Positions 27,601 through 40,300 of a DNA stretch of 64,000 nucleotides are shown here, piece by piece. Below the pieces are notes generated by a model. It was not told where the DNA came from. It worked only from the letters and a program-made list of their open reading frames with translations, and did no database searches. The DNA is taken from positions 992,001-1,056,000 of the forward strand of contig JAYJMM010000122.1 in NCBI GenBank assembly GCA_037349105.1. Reading direction: 5' to 3'. Origin of the DNA: Limnomonas spitsbergensis. Taxonomy: Eukaryota > Chlorophyta > Chlorophyceae > Chlamydomonadales. The stretch's first letter is position 1, and every line of letters begins with the position of its first letter. A program made the position numbers and the translations under genes.

Positions 27601-30600
27601 ATATGAGGGAAGAGGGGGTCAGGGGAGGGGTCAGGGGGGCATATGAGGGAAGCGGGGGTCAGGGGAGGGGTCAGGGGGGCATATGAGGGAAGAGGGGGTC
27701 AGGGGAGGGGTCAGGGGGGCGTATGAGGGAAGAGGGGGTCAGGGGAAGGGTCAGGGGGGCATATGAGGGAAGAGGGGGTCAGGGGAAGGGTCATGGGGGC
27801 ATATGAGGGAAGAGGGGGTCAGGGGAAGGGTCATGGGGGCATATGAGGGAAGAGGGGGTCAGGGGAAGGGTCAGGGGGGCATATGAGGGAAGAGGGGGTC
27901 AGGGGAAGGGTCATGGGGGCATATGAGGGAAGAGGGGGTCAGGGGAAGGGTCAGGGGGGCATATGAGGGAAGAGGGGGTCAGGGGAAGGGTCATGGGGGC
28001 ATATGAGGGAAGAGGGGGTCAGGGGAAGGGTCAGGGGGGCATATGAGGGAAGAGGGGGTCAGGGGAAGGGTCAGGGGGGCAAATGAGGGAAGAAGGGGTC
28101 AGGGGAAGGGTCATGGGGGCATATGAGGGAAGAGGGGGTCAGGGGAAGGGTCAGGGGGGCATATGAGGGAAGAGGGGGTCAGGGGAAGGGTCATGGGGGC
28201 ATATGAGGGAAGAGGGGGTCAGGGGAAGGGCCAGGGGGGCATATGAGGGAAGAGGGGGTCAGGGGAGGGGTCATGGGGGCATATGAGGGAAGAGGGGGTC
28301 AGGGGAGGGGTCATGGGGGCATATGAGGGAAGAGGGGGTCAGGGGAGGGGTCAGGGGGGCATATGAGGGAAGAGGGGGTCAGGGGAGGGGTCAGGGGGGC
28401 GTATGAGGGAAGAGGGGATCAGGGGAAGGGTCAGGGGGGCATATGAGGGAAGAGGGGGTCAGGGGAAGGGTCAGGGGGGCAAATGAGGGAAGAAGGGGTC
28501 AGGGGAAGGGTCAGGGGGGCATATGAGGGAAGAGGGGGTCAGGGGAAGGGTCAGGGGGGCATATGAGGGAAGAGGGGGTCAGGGGAAGGGTCAGGGGGGC
28601 AAATGAGGGAAGAGGGGGTCAGGGGAAGGGTCATGGGGGCATATGAGGGAAGGGGGGGTCAAAGGAAGGGTCATGGGGGCGTATGAGGGAAGAGGGGGTC
28701 AGGGGAAGGGTCATGGGGGCATATGAGGGAAGAGGGGGTCAGGGGAAGGGTCAGGGGGGCATATGAGGGAAGAGGGGGTCAGGGGAAGGGTCATGGGGGC
28801 ATATGAGGGAAGAGAGGGTCAGGGGAAGGGTCAGGGGGGCGTATGAGGGAAGAGGGGGTCAGGGGAAGGGTCAGGGGGGCAAATGAGGGAAGAAGGGGTC
28901 AGGGGAAGGGTCAGGGGGGCATATGAGGGAAGAGGGGGTCAGGGGAAGGGTCATGGGGGCATATGAGGGAAGAGGGGGTCAGGGGAAGGGTCAGGGGGGC
29001 ATATGAGGGAAGAGGGGGTCAGGGGAAGGGTCAGGGGGGCAAATGAGGGAAGAGGGGGTCAGGGGAAGGGTCAGGGGGGCATATGAGGGAAGAGGGGGTC
29101 AGGGGAAGGGTCAGGGGGGCGTATGAGGGAAGAGGGGGTCAGGGGAAGGGTCATGGGGGCATATGAGGGAAGAGGGGGTCAGGGGAGGGGTCAGGGGGGC
29201 ATATGAGGGAAGAGAGGGTCAGGGGAAGGGTCATGGGGGCATATGAGGGAAGAGAGGGTCAGGGGAAGGGTCAGGGGGGCGTATGAGGGAAGAGGGGGTC
29301 AGGGGAAGGGTCAGGGGGGCATATGAGGGAAGAGGGGGTCAGGGGAAGGGTCAGGGGGGCGTATGAGGGAAGAGGGGGTCAGGGGAAGGGTCATGGGGGC
29401 ATATGAGGGAAGAGGGGGTCAGGGGAAGGGTCAGGGGGGCGTATGAGGGAAGAAGGGGTCAGGGGAAGGGTCAGGGGGGCATATGAGGGAAGAGGGGGTC
29501 AGGGGAAGGGTCAGGGGGGCAAATGAGGGAAGAGGGGGTCAGGGGAAGGGGTGCATGGATGCATATGACTATATGAGGGAAGAGGGGGATGGGGGAGGGA
29601 TGTATGAAGAGGGGAGGAGGGGAGGAGGGGGGGGGGGAGGAGGGAGGGGGGGGGTATGGAGGGAGAGGCGGGAGGAGAGGAGGAGAGGAAGGGTGTAGGG
29701 GTAGGGTCAGGCATGCATGGGGAGGAAAGGGATGAGGAGTTGTGTGTGAGGCATGGGGGTAGGGTGGAGAGGTGGGTAATTTGATTTGAGTTCTAGGCTT
29801 TGCCCTCGGCACAGACTTTGCTTAGGGTTCTGAGAGGCCAACAGGGGTTGCGATGCTGTGATGCAGTCCATAAGCCTGAGGTAAACCAACCAACCAACCA
29901 ACCATGCAACCAACCAACCAACCAAAAACTCAGCATCAGGAGTGGGAGCTCTTCTTTCCAGAGGTCAGACAGGAACACGAGACTGATAATCCAGGGTTTG
30001 GGGCGCCTCCCCCAATTCCCCCCCCCCCCCCCCCCCTTTCTGCCATAAAACCTAAACGCGATATCCAGCCACACTACCTGCAGAAACATCGTGGGGCGGG
30101 ACGCAGCCAACACGTCCGCCTCTCCCGGCGTAAGAACAGGACCACCGCTAGCAGGCCAACCGTGGGCCACTGTCGCCGCCGCAATGAGCTCGTACTGGAC
30201 CTGGCTTTCGGAGCCGTCGCCTGGCACCTCCAGCACCGCCTGCAGGAATTGCAGGCGAGGAGAAGGAGAGGGGCCGAGGGCGACTGCTGCCGCCGTTGCA
30301 ACAGAAGGCAGTGCCATCCACAACCTCCTTCCAAAGACGCGTCCTAATCCAAAGTCGACATCAGCGCTTGACCATGGAGCCAGCACCTGCTTCTCCAAGA
30401 TGCCCCTCATGACGGGGAACAGAGCCTCATGCACCTGGTAGGGCAGGGGGCAGGACGTCAGGGCAGGGGATAGAGGACGTCAGGGCAGGGGATGGAGGAC
30501 GTCAAGGCAGGGGATGGAGGACGTCAAGGCAGGGGATGAAGGACGTCAAGGGCAAAGAAGCATGCATTGATGTTGTAAGCGCTGTGTCTACCGATCTTAA

Positions 30601-33600
30601 CAGAGAAGCATCAGCGGTGATAGATAAGGGGAGCCAAGGGCAGCGGGGGCAGGAAGAATGCAGGCAGGAGGCAACTGAACAGTGGACGCAGCCTGGGGAA
30701 TGTAGGGATATAAGAGTAAGAGAGCATCCTCGCCCTCCCCATCCTTTGCTACTCTCTCTGTTCCTACCCTGCATCATCTTCTGCCCACACTGCCCTCCCC
30801 CCATCCCTCTCCCACCTCCATCCCTCTCCCCTGCTCTCCTTCTCAGACCCCTGCCCCCCCCCCCCCCCACACACACACACACCCTGCCCAACAGCACCTT
30901 TCGCAGCCTCCCTGCCGGCAGCTGCGCCCTGAGTGCCGCCACCGAGGGGTCCGTCTCAAGGGCCCCCAGCTCTGCCCTCATCTCCCGCCTCCAGGCACTC
31001 CAATCATCAAACATGCCCACCAGGGCCTCGGTCCTGAGTGGACAGCAAGGGAGAGGAGGAGAGCAGGGAGCAGATGAGACGCAGTATGGGACGTGCACCT
31101 GTAAACCCCTGAGCAAGAGGCAGTAGTACGCTACTGGTATTTGAAAAGCAATATACGGTGGGCAAATACATTGCTTTATTCATAATTTTAGTAAGGCCCC
31201 AAAGCGGGGTATCAGGCTTATTTTTCAGATTCAGGATTTCGCTTTGGTGAAAACCGCTTTGGCTTATTTCTTAAGAACAATAAATAAATAATCAGTAGCT
31301 CTGCAGTATATTTGATTTGCCTTCCCTCGGGTATGAATAATGATTTCTGACTGAAAACTCGCATCGACAATCGATAATTAGTATATTCATGGATCCCTCA
31401 ACCCCAAACAACGGTACTTTCTGAGGGAAGGAAAGGCAAATCTATGGTATATCCCTCACACCCACGCCCCTCAGGGCACGGCGTTATTCTTTCAACAGGA
31501 ATGGCGGGGGCCAGGGGGAACCCGAAACCCTTATGGAAGGTCCCTAAATCCCGGAGGGAAAGGTCCCAAAACCCTTAGGGAAGGCCCCTAAACCCCGGAG
31601 GGGAAGGTCCCTAAACCCTTTACCCAGGGGGCCTGGACGTGAGCTTAAGGGGAGGTTACAGCTGGCAAGGCATGAACCCGGGGAAAAGACTGCCGGGCCC
31701 CTGAGCCAGACGGGGCTCAGGTGCATCATGAATTGAAAATGGATCTCATGACACAGGCAGATCTCAACGCACAGGCCAAGGGGGGGAGGGGGGGGAATGA
31801 CTCAAATCCCTGGAAGATGAGGAGGGGCCAGGAAGAGCTTGCTGAACCGCTGCCTACATAGAAAGGAAGCTAGATAATAATATAAGGGTATGGGATTCAG
31901 GGTTTATCTGGGGTTCTGGTTTGGCTTAAGAGCTGTGTGTTGGCTACTGGCTCATGGTTAGAGTCTGGGTTTGAAATCCAGTCATGCCCCCCCCCCCCCC
32001 TGACTATGGGAGATCTCGAGCATATGTTTTTCAAGGATGCTAGCCTGTTGTATGAGGAAAATCTAGGGTATGTTAAAATGTTGGGACTGTAAGTAAATAT
32101 GAAGATAGGAAGTCCCCCAAATGCCCAAAAGGTTGCCCATCTGCCCTCCAATCCTAACTTGATGCTGCCCAACAGCACGTTTTTTGTCTCCATTTCCTCG
32201 AGGCCGGGCTGCGTGAGGCCGAACGGGTGCTTGATAGGCCCGAGGATGAGAGGCCCCAGCAGCCTAAACAGGCAGTGTCGCGTGCTGCTGACCTGTTTTT
32301 AGGCAAGAAGGAGGGGGGGGGGGCAAGGTTCAGGGTTCAAACTCTTGCTAGTTCGAGGCACTCAAGGACAGGTCCCCACATGGCAAACAAGACATGCCTG
32401 GAAGATGTTGTACAATATGGGGAAATTACCAGTACTACGTTGGGTGTAAGGACTGAATTTGACCAGCCATTTTGTCATGACAGCTATTTGTCAGCGGCGG
32501 GGCAGCGGTGGGGTTCAGGTCAAGGGGCTAAATTGCCAGCCTTCCAAATACCCAGACCTTCATTCATAGGGATCCCGCACACGAACATAAGGGCACTGCT
32601 TCGGGATGAGCAAGTAGGCGAAAAGGAGCATCGTTCGCAAGCATGTGGATGTGGAACACAAAGGTTCAGGTGGGCGCCCTCTCCCTTGAATCAGTAAAGG
32701 AAAGCCCGGGATAGAGGCGGACAGGGCCCCCTTTAACTCACTTGCATAAGGTGTGAGAGGCCGATCCAGACCTCTGAAGCTGTTGGACAGGGCTCCAGGA
32801 CCAAGCTTTTCTCCAGCCTTTTCAGGATATTGGAGTGGAGGGTCATGACCTTGGCGAGGTCTCCAAACGTCTGGTGATGGCAATGCATGGATCAACAAGG
32901 CAAGGGGAGGTCATTGACGATGCATGGCCATGGGGTCAATAGCAATGCATGGCATAGCATTGGCAATACATGAGTGAACAAGGCATGGGGTGGTCATTGG
33001 AAGGCATTGGGTGGTCATTGGATGGCATGGGGTGGTCATTGGATGGCATGGGGTGGTCATACTTGGGTGGAAAGGCAGGGGATGGTCATTGGATGGCAGG
33101 ACTAGTATTTGCTGCTGCCAGGTGCATGGGCGACAAAAGAGCAGGAAGGGCACAGTCCTTGATCCTCTTACCCAGCAAGCCCCCTTCCTTACTCCGGCTC
33201 CATGTATCAGGGTCAAAGCTTTTCAGGCCCCGATTGCCAGGCAAGCCACTGCACAACCGCCCGCACATCCTCTTCACACAAACACAAGCTCACATTCTGC
33301 GGATTAGGCAGTAGCGCTAGCGCCGCTGCAGCCTCCTCAGCCGCCTCTCTCTGCCCTCGCCAGATCTGGCGGTGCAGCGCCAGCTGCTGCTGCGCGTCGA
33401 GAACGTCCAGCAGGGCAGCTGCGCGGCCCTGCTTCTCGGCGTCCTGCAACAGCTCTGGGTGCGCCAGCAGCAGCGCTGAGAGCTGGGCGGCGGGCAGGGA
33501 CATGTCGCACAGCCAGCTCCCGACGTTGTCCCGAACGCATCTGCGCAGGTTCGCCAACAGGGTCAGGTTCGAAGTGGGTAGAAAAACTGGGGTTGGGTCC

Positions 33601-36600
33601 GGAGGGTTGTGTACCACTGTTCCTTCTGAGAGCCTCTGATGCAATGTAGACACAAGGCTGTGGGGGCTAGGGGCAGCTATCCTTGCTGCTAAAGCAAGAG
33701 CTTGCTCCCTCTAGCAGCAATCCCTGGCTTTCAAGCACCTGGGCTTTTAAGCACCTGAGCTTTCAAGCACCTGGGCTTTCAAGCAAAGCAAATTAAATGT
33801 AAGCAAATGAAAGCATATGGCAAGCTTTGATCCCCATCGACATAGTAGTGGCCGCCTGGCGGCCATTCAAAGGTGTTCTGTCGTGCACTGAAATCAACGA
33901 TGTTGCCTACTTGTAGATATATGGGGCGGTGCGCATCATGGTCTCCAGCAGATCCGCAACCTGCTGAGAGGGAAGCCACTTGAGCTGCACTGTCAGGCAC
34001 TTGACGCCCCTCCCTTCCACAAAGGGATTGAAGAAGTGCACCTGAAAGGGGGGGGAAATAGCACTCAGCTCTTGCTGGGTAACGGGGGAAGCAGGCGGGG
34101 GGCTCAGGAAAGGCGTCAAACGGTGGGAGTAAGGGGAAGGGAAACAAGGGGCGGGTGCAAGGACGAGGAATAAACGCCCACAGTAAAAGGCAACGGCTGG
34201 CAGCGTGGCTGACTAAAAAACAATTGTCCAGGGTTCCATTGGAGAGCAGAGGGCTTTTCAGGGGCATCCTGTAGCCCATGGTGCGGTACGCCACGGTACA
34301 ATACAGGTTGAGCCGAATTATACTACACAGATAGCACGATAAGGCACAGATTGAGCCGTATTGTACTACACAGATAGCACGATACGGCACGACATAACAC
34401 AGCTTAAATCGGACTGTAATACGAAGGTAGCACGATACGGCTCAGGTTAAGCCAGATTGCACTACCAAGACAGCACTATATATAACAACGTAATGACCAG
34501 TAGCAAGGGGGTACCAGCAGGGGTGCGTGCCATGCCTAAAAATCCACTTATCCTCTCAATTTAGGGTTTTGGATGTCACGTGAAGGATAACCCGTGGCGG
34601 CTACTGTGCAGTCCACACCTCGAGCTGCTCTGCCATGAGCTTTGCCTGCTCCTTGTCAGGGCAGGTGCCGCCACCGCTGCCACCACCCTCGCACATCTTG
34701 GTCAGCAGCGTGTGCTGCTGCAGCCACTGCTGCTTCCAGCCCTCGTATAGTTGGACCCTCCGAGCGGCAGGCAGCACACGCAGGACGTCTTTCAACTCCA
34801 GCACGGTGGACATGACGGCCTGTATGAGGAGCAGGCGGAAGGTGTGAAGGGACAGTCTACAGATGACTACATGAACAACTTGCCCAAGGTACGGTAGTAC
34901 CCCCTGGTAGTACCGTACATACTAAAAACGCTTGTCCACTGTACTGCTTAGGCTGCCATGCCGCATGGGGAGGGCCATCAGGCAGATTTCCAGGCATAGC
35001 CCTGTGTTTGTTTTAGCACCACGCCCACCAGCCCTGGGCCGCCTTTTAGCCAAATTATAGCTGAAGCACCCAGAAGTAAGCTGATGGCCATGCCAGTGGT
35101 GACACTAGCAAGGCCGACAGCTTTTAACACTCTTTGTTGATGTTGTCCACTGCCAAAGCAGCTTTGAAATTGCAAAGTGGTTATGCCATACATTTACCCA
35201 ATGCTTGCTGCACCCTGCCCTTCACCCCCCCCACACACACTCGCTTAAACACATTTGGTCCATGGTAGCTCAGCTGCCGCACCCCACGGATATGCGTCGC
35301 AGGGGGAGATCGACAATCCTCCCTGCTTCACCCTCGTCGCACCTGCAGTAATTGCTCATTGCTGATGGTGTGCAGGTGCCGCGTGAGCCTGGCACCTATC
35401 CAGTTACTAGCCACCGGCAGGAACGCGGTCTGCATCAAGACCTCATAAATTGCCGGTGCGACGGAGGCTTCTGATGCGCCTCCTGCAGCTGCCATTGCAA
35501 GTGAATCAACAGCACCCGCCGCCGCCGCGGCTGCCGCCGCTGCAGCAGGAGTGGTTTTGGATGCCCCTGCCACGCAGGCCGCCCCTTGAGTCTTCCTGGT
35601 CTCCGTGCTCCCTTTGCCTGACAAGGCCTGGACATCCTCCTCGTCAGGCTGCCGGCGCCGCTTGAGTAGATCCAGAATCTCAACAGGGAACCTGTGGGCA
35701 GAAACAGAGACGGCAGAGACAGAGAGCTGAGTTGTGATGGATTGTACAGGGTTCAGCCCGAAACACTTGACCCTGAACCAGGATTTTATATCCCTGGACG
35801 TATTTGGAAGTCTAGAGGTTCCAAATGGGCCAAACAGGCCATAATTGGCCCACAGCAGGGGATACAACAGTGACGGCAGAGACAGAGGTCTGAACTACAC
35901 TGCCATCATGTATGCCACAACCTACTAGGACTGCGTTCAGCATCTTGAATAGACCCCACCTTGAATAGACCCCACCTTGAATAGACCCTACCTTGAATAG
36001 ACCCCACCTTGAATAGACCCACCTTGAATAGACCCCACCTTGAATAGACCCCACCTTGAATAGACCCCACCTTGAATAGACCCCACCTTGAATAGACCCA
36101 CCTTGAATAGACCCACCTTGAATAGACCCACCTTGAATAGACCCACCTTGAATAGACCCCACCTTGAATAGACCCCACCTTGAATAGACCCCACCTTGAA
36201 TAGACCCACCTTGAATAGACCCCACCTTGAATAGACCCCACCTTGAATAGACCCCACCTTGAATAGACCCCACCTTGAATAGACCCACCTTGAATAGACC
36301 CACCTTGAATAGACCCCACCTTGAATAGACCCCACCTTGAATAGACCCCACCTTGAATAGACCCACCTTGAATAGACCCCATCTTGAATAGACCCCACCT
36401 TGAATAGACCCCACCTTGAATAGACCCACCTTGAATAGACCCGCCTTGAATAGACCCACCTTGAATAGACCCCACCTTGAATAGACCCCACCTTGAATAG
36501 ACCCCACCTTGAATAGACCCACCTTGAATAGACCCCACCTTGAATAGACCCCACCTTGAATAGACCCCACCTTGAATAGACCCCACCTTGAATAGACCCA

Positions 36601-37322
36601 CCTTGAATAGACCCCACCTTGAATAGACCCACCTTGAATAGACCCCACCTTGAATAGACCCCACCTTGAATAGACCCCACCTTGAATAGACCCCACCTTG
36701 AATAGACCCCACCTTGAATAGACCCACCTTGAATAGACCCCACCTTGAATAGACCCCACCTTGAATAGACCCACCTTGAATAGACCCACCTTGAATAGAC
36801 CCCACCTTGAATAGACCCCACCTTGAATAGACCCCACCTTGAATAGACCCCATACCTTCACTACACCGCCCTGCCGCCCATCAGTAAACCTTCATTCAGC
36901 ATACCGTACCTTCAATGGACGGCACCTACAATACACCTCCCGGTGGCCACCACAGGGCCGATGGGACCAAATTGTAACCCTGGCCTACAACCGGTGATGT
37001 AAGCTGCAGGGCTTGCTGCACCAGCCCCCTTCCCCTTCTACGAGCTGTGAGGTAGCCGAAGTGCTAAAAGGAACAGTGCCCCACAGTCACCTTTTAGCGT
37101 AGTCGTGTAGGCCTCCTCCATAAGGTCTGTCTAGCTCTTCACTGGGCAGGGCCTGCACGATGGACCACACCGCGTGTGGGCAGTGCAGGATGAGGTAGTC
37201 CTTCACCTAAGGGACGCAAGCAGGAACATAATCAGGGGGGAGAGAAGGGGGTAGGCAGGCAGGCAGGCAGGTGGGTGGGTGGGCAGGCGGGCAGGCGGGC
37301 AGGTGGGTGGGTGAACACTGGC

Positions 37323-37354
<32 letters not shown>

Positions 37355-40300
37355 CTGGCAGACTGGTAGGCTGGCAGGCTGGCAGGCTGGCAGGCTGGCA
37401 GGCTGGCAGGCTGGCAGGCTGGCAGGATGGCAGGCTGGCAGGCTGGCAGGCTGGCAGGCTGGCATGATGGCAGGCTGGCAGGCTGGCAGGCTGGCAGGCT
37501 GGCATGATGGCAGGCTGGCAGGCTGGCAGGCTGGCAGGATGGGCACGATGGCATGATGGCAGGCTGGCAGGCTGGCAGGCTGGCATGATGGGCACGCTGG
37601 CGTACAGCGAGATAGGTGCAAAGGCATGAGACATGTAAGGAGCAAAATCAAAGAGCAAAGGAGATCCTCGCAGAGCCAAGAATTTAAGGGGCTGCAGTCA
37701 AGGCAAGAGGTTCTAGATGCCTGCTGGGCATCTACTAAAATCCTGCAAGGATCCTCCAGCCTGGTTTCCACGCTCTGCTACTGGTACTATTTCACAGGAC
37801 CTGTACCGGGCTGTCTATTTGAGTTGTCAAGTCTGTGGACGTTGCTGGGAGGATTTGCAGCTTCCCAGCAACCCAGTGCACGCCGCACCTGCCGCAGCTC
37901 CTTGGCGCGGTTCTTCAGGGGACGCTCAGCAATGCGCTCGGCAGTGAACCTGTGTAGCAGTGAGCGCAGCGACACGCACACCATATCAGCCGTTGGGCAA
38001 TACGGGTTCATGCAGGCCCTGAACCCTGAACTGGGGATCTAGAACCCTGAAACCTGAGCAGGAGCCTTAAACCCGGAACTTTGAACCCTGAACAGAGGCC
38101 CTGGGAATGAGCTAATGCTTTGAATCTGCCCAACTTCGGAAGATCCATGTGCCACATTGCCAACTCTGCTTCCAAGGGGTGCACATGTTCATTTTGTTCG
38201 ATTCAATCCATGTCATGCATCTGAATAACTTGACAGAATCGGTATCAGTGCTGTGATGATAATGGTCCTTACAGAGGCTGAATAAAGTAGCTGAGTTTCA
38301 GTCACCGTAATATCAAGGCAAATTCAGCTACTTTCACCGAAAGGGACCCCGTTCTTACAGACACATTCTTGAATTACAGCGCAATTAACAGCACTGATTG
38401 GTATAACTGGGGGGTTCAGGAGAGTGCAGTATCGAACAACTTCATCTTTCAAGTATTTTGCAGGGTACTCTTGGTGCAATTCAGCTTCATCAGCTACATC
38501 ATGGCCTAAGACTGCCCAGTGGCCTGCCGAAGGTTGTCTGGTGGCTGGTGCGCTCTTCACACATACAAGATCCTAGTGGATTCCATGTCGGGCGCAGAAA
38601 GCATGGCATTCACAGGCCGTCTCACTCAAGGCGGTGGCTACCCACCTCACTGTCAAGTGATCATAGACCACCTAACAACACGGCATTCAGTTGCTGGTAG
38701 CTGGCCATCGTACAGGCGCACAGTATGGCATTCACAGCGAGGCTTGGGCCCACTCACTCTGGGTGGTAGTTGGCCATCAGGCCCCATGAGAAGGCGCTGG
38801 CCTGACCTTCCACCAGAGGCCAGTGTTTGGAGACCTGCGGGGAGGGCAAACACCAGGTCATACTTCTATCTGTCTCTGCAGCAGCCGAGCATTCAGCACG
38901 GCCCCGCGGGCCAGCGGGTTTGCAACATTTTGAACTTCTGTCTGTCTGCTGCAAGGCGTAGCTGCCCTCTGGCAGGATGTCAGGGGCGCATCCTGATGCT
39001 CGGTTGCAGGCAGTGCTGTGCAATTGCGCCATAATTCAAACATCGGGTAAGTTGTTACAGTCCGTACTGGTTAAGGTAGCTGAGTTTGCCTTCAAAGTAC
39101 AGTAACTGAAACTCAGCTACATAATACAGCCACCGTAAGGCCTGTCTAGCGCAGCTTTGCACCTGTTGGGCGATGAGGGCCCCGACCTTTGGCAGGTCAT
39201 AGCGCAGGCTACTGATTGAATGTTTGCTGGTCATCCATTGTGTGCTTCAGCAGCTGAGCCAGCCTCTTGGACTGGCAGCGAATGTAGAGAAAGACTTCCA
39301 GAGCAAGCCCACCTGGCCCAGGGTATGGGGCCAGCAGGCATGATGCAAAGCACAGAGCACAAAGCGATCTCCTCAGAGGAGGTCATGGTGCAGAACGAGG
39401 GGCAGGGGGTTCTGACTCGATGCACCCATTTTGAAAACGCGTTGAAGGCCCCAAGCACCGCCCAACAGTACTGAGTCAGGCAGACCTCAGTCGCACCAGC
39501 ATGTATTATTTTGCCCGACCTCCGCAGACCATTCAGGCTGCACTTGTCCCCTCTCACTAGGCAGTGCTGACCATTGCTCACTGCCTGCTGCCCTCCACCA
39601 GTTTCTCTATTCTTGTCGTATTGGGATCGATCAGTGTCAGAGGTGGGTGGAGGGTGCAAGTCCCCTGCGCCTGGTTGGCATCCAATGGACTTTTTAAAAT
39701 CTGGGAATCTGAAGTCTCACCTGCTCTGGGCTACCGTAAGCAATGACGCTCTCTAGCTGCTGTCTGTCTGCTGAGACTGCAGCGGCATCCACCAGCTTTT
39801 CGAGAAGAGCCTGCCGCTCTCCGGACTTTCTGAGCTTGCGGAGGCAGCGCTTTAGATCGGGCTTGCTGAGACCGCTCAAAACCTGCAGCAGACGAAGCGG
39901 GTGGGGATGGAACATATTGCGGGCAGAGTTGAGCATGGCAAGGCATGTGGGGTTTGGGAGCATGTGCGGATGAATATTGCTGCAAGGGGCAGTTGGAGCT
40001 GGAGCAAGCGCAGGTGAGTCATCCAAGGCATGTTTGTGCCTGGGAACATGTGAGGGATAGCAAAGTGTGCTTCCGGGGCTTGATTTTTGAGCGATTGAGA
40101 GTGCATCACCAGCGAAGAGGCTGTCGTGGACGCAAGAGCTACAGATCGGCGCGATGTGATTGAGACTCACCTCTTGGACGAGCTCGTCGCCGCCTATGGA
40201 CAAGACCACGCGTATCGCAGCGTTCCTGACATTCGTGGACGTGCTGCGCAAGCTCTGAGTCGCCAGATCTAGGTCTCGTGAGCCGAAGCATGCTGACAGG

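Noticed and set aside
31937..31990. tRNA gene
   Set aside because: Box-A- and box-B-like words are adjacent with no room for an anticodon arm, so it cannot fold as a tRNA. At most a SINE remnant.
33213..33293. Read-through extension of giant-gene exon 9 (EEDVRAVVQWLAWQSGPEKL)
   Set aside because: Looks protein-like, but the GTGAGC donor at 33293 gives the correct phase into exon 10, and the extension ends in a stop without an in-phase donor. Kept as a low-probability alternative.
35812..36861. Three overlapping minus-strand frames of 277-349 codons (VYSRWGLFKVG repeats)
   Set aside because: They are translations of the 16/15-bp minisatellite in all frames, inside an intron of the same strand's gene.
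37203..37771. Pro/Ser/Cys-rich minus frames (PASLPACQ)
   Set aside because: Translations of 4- and 8-bp microsatellites.
11173..37888. Short open frames on both strands across the introns
   Set aside because: They overlap repeats or pyrimidine-rich tracts, disagree with the phase-linked exon model, and show no domains.
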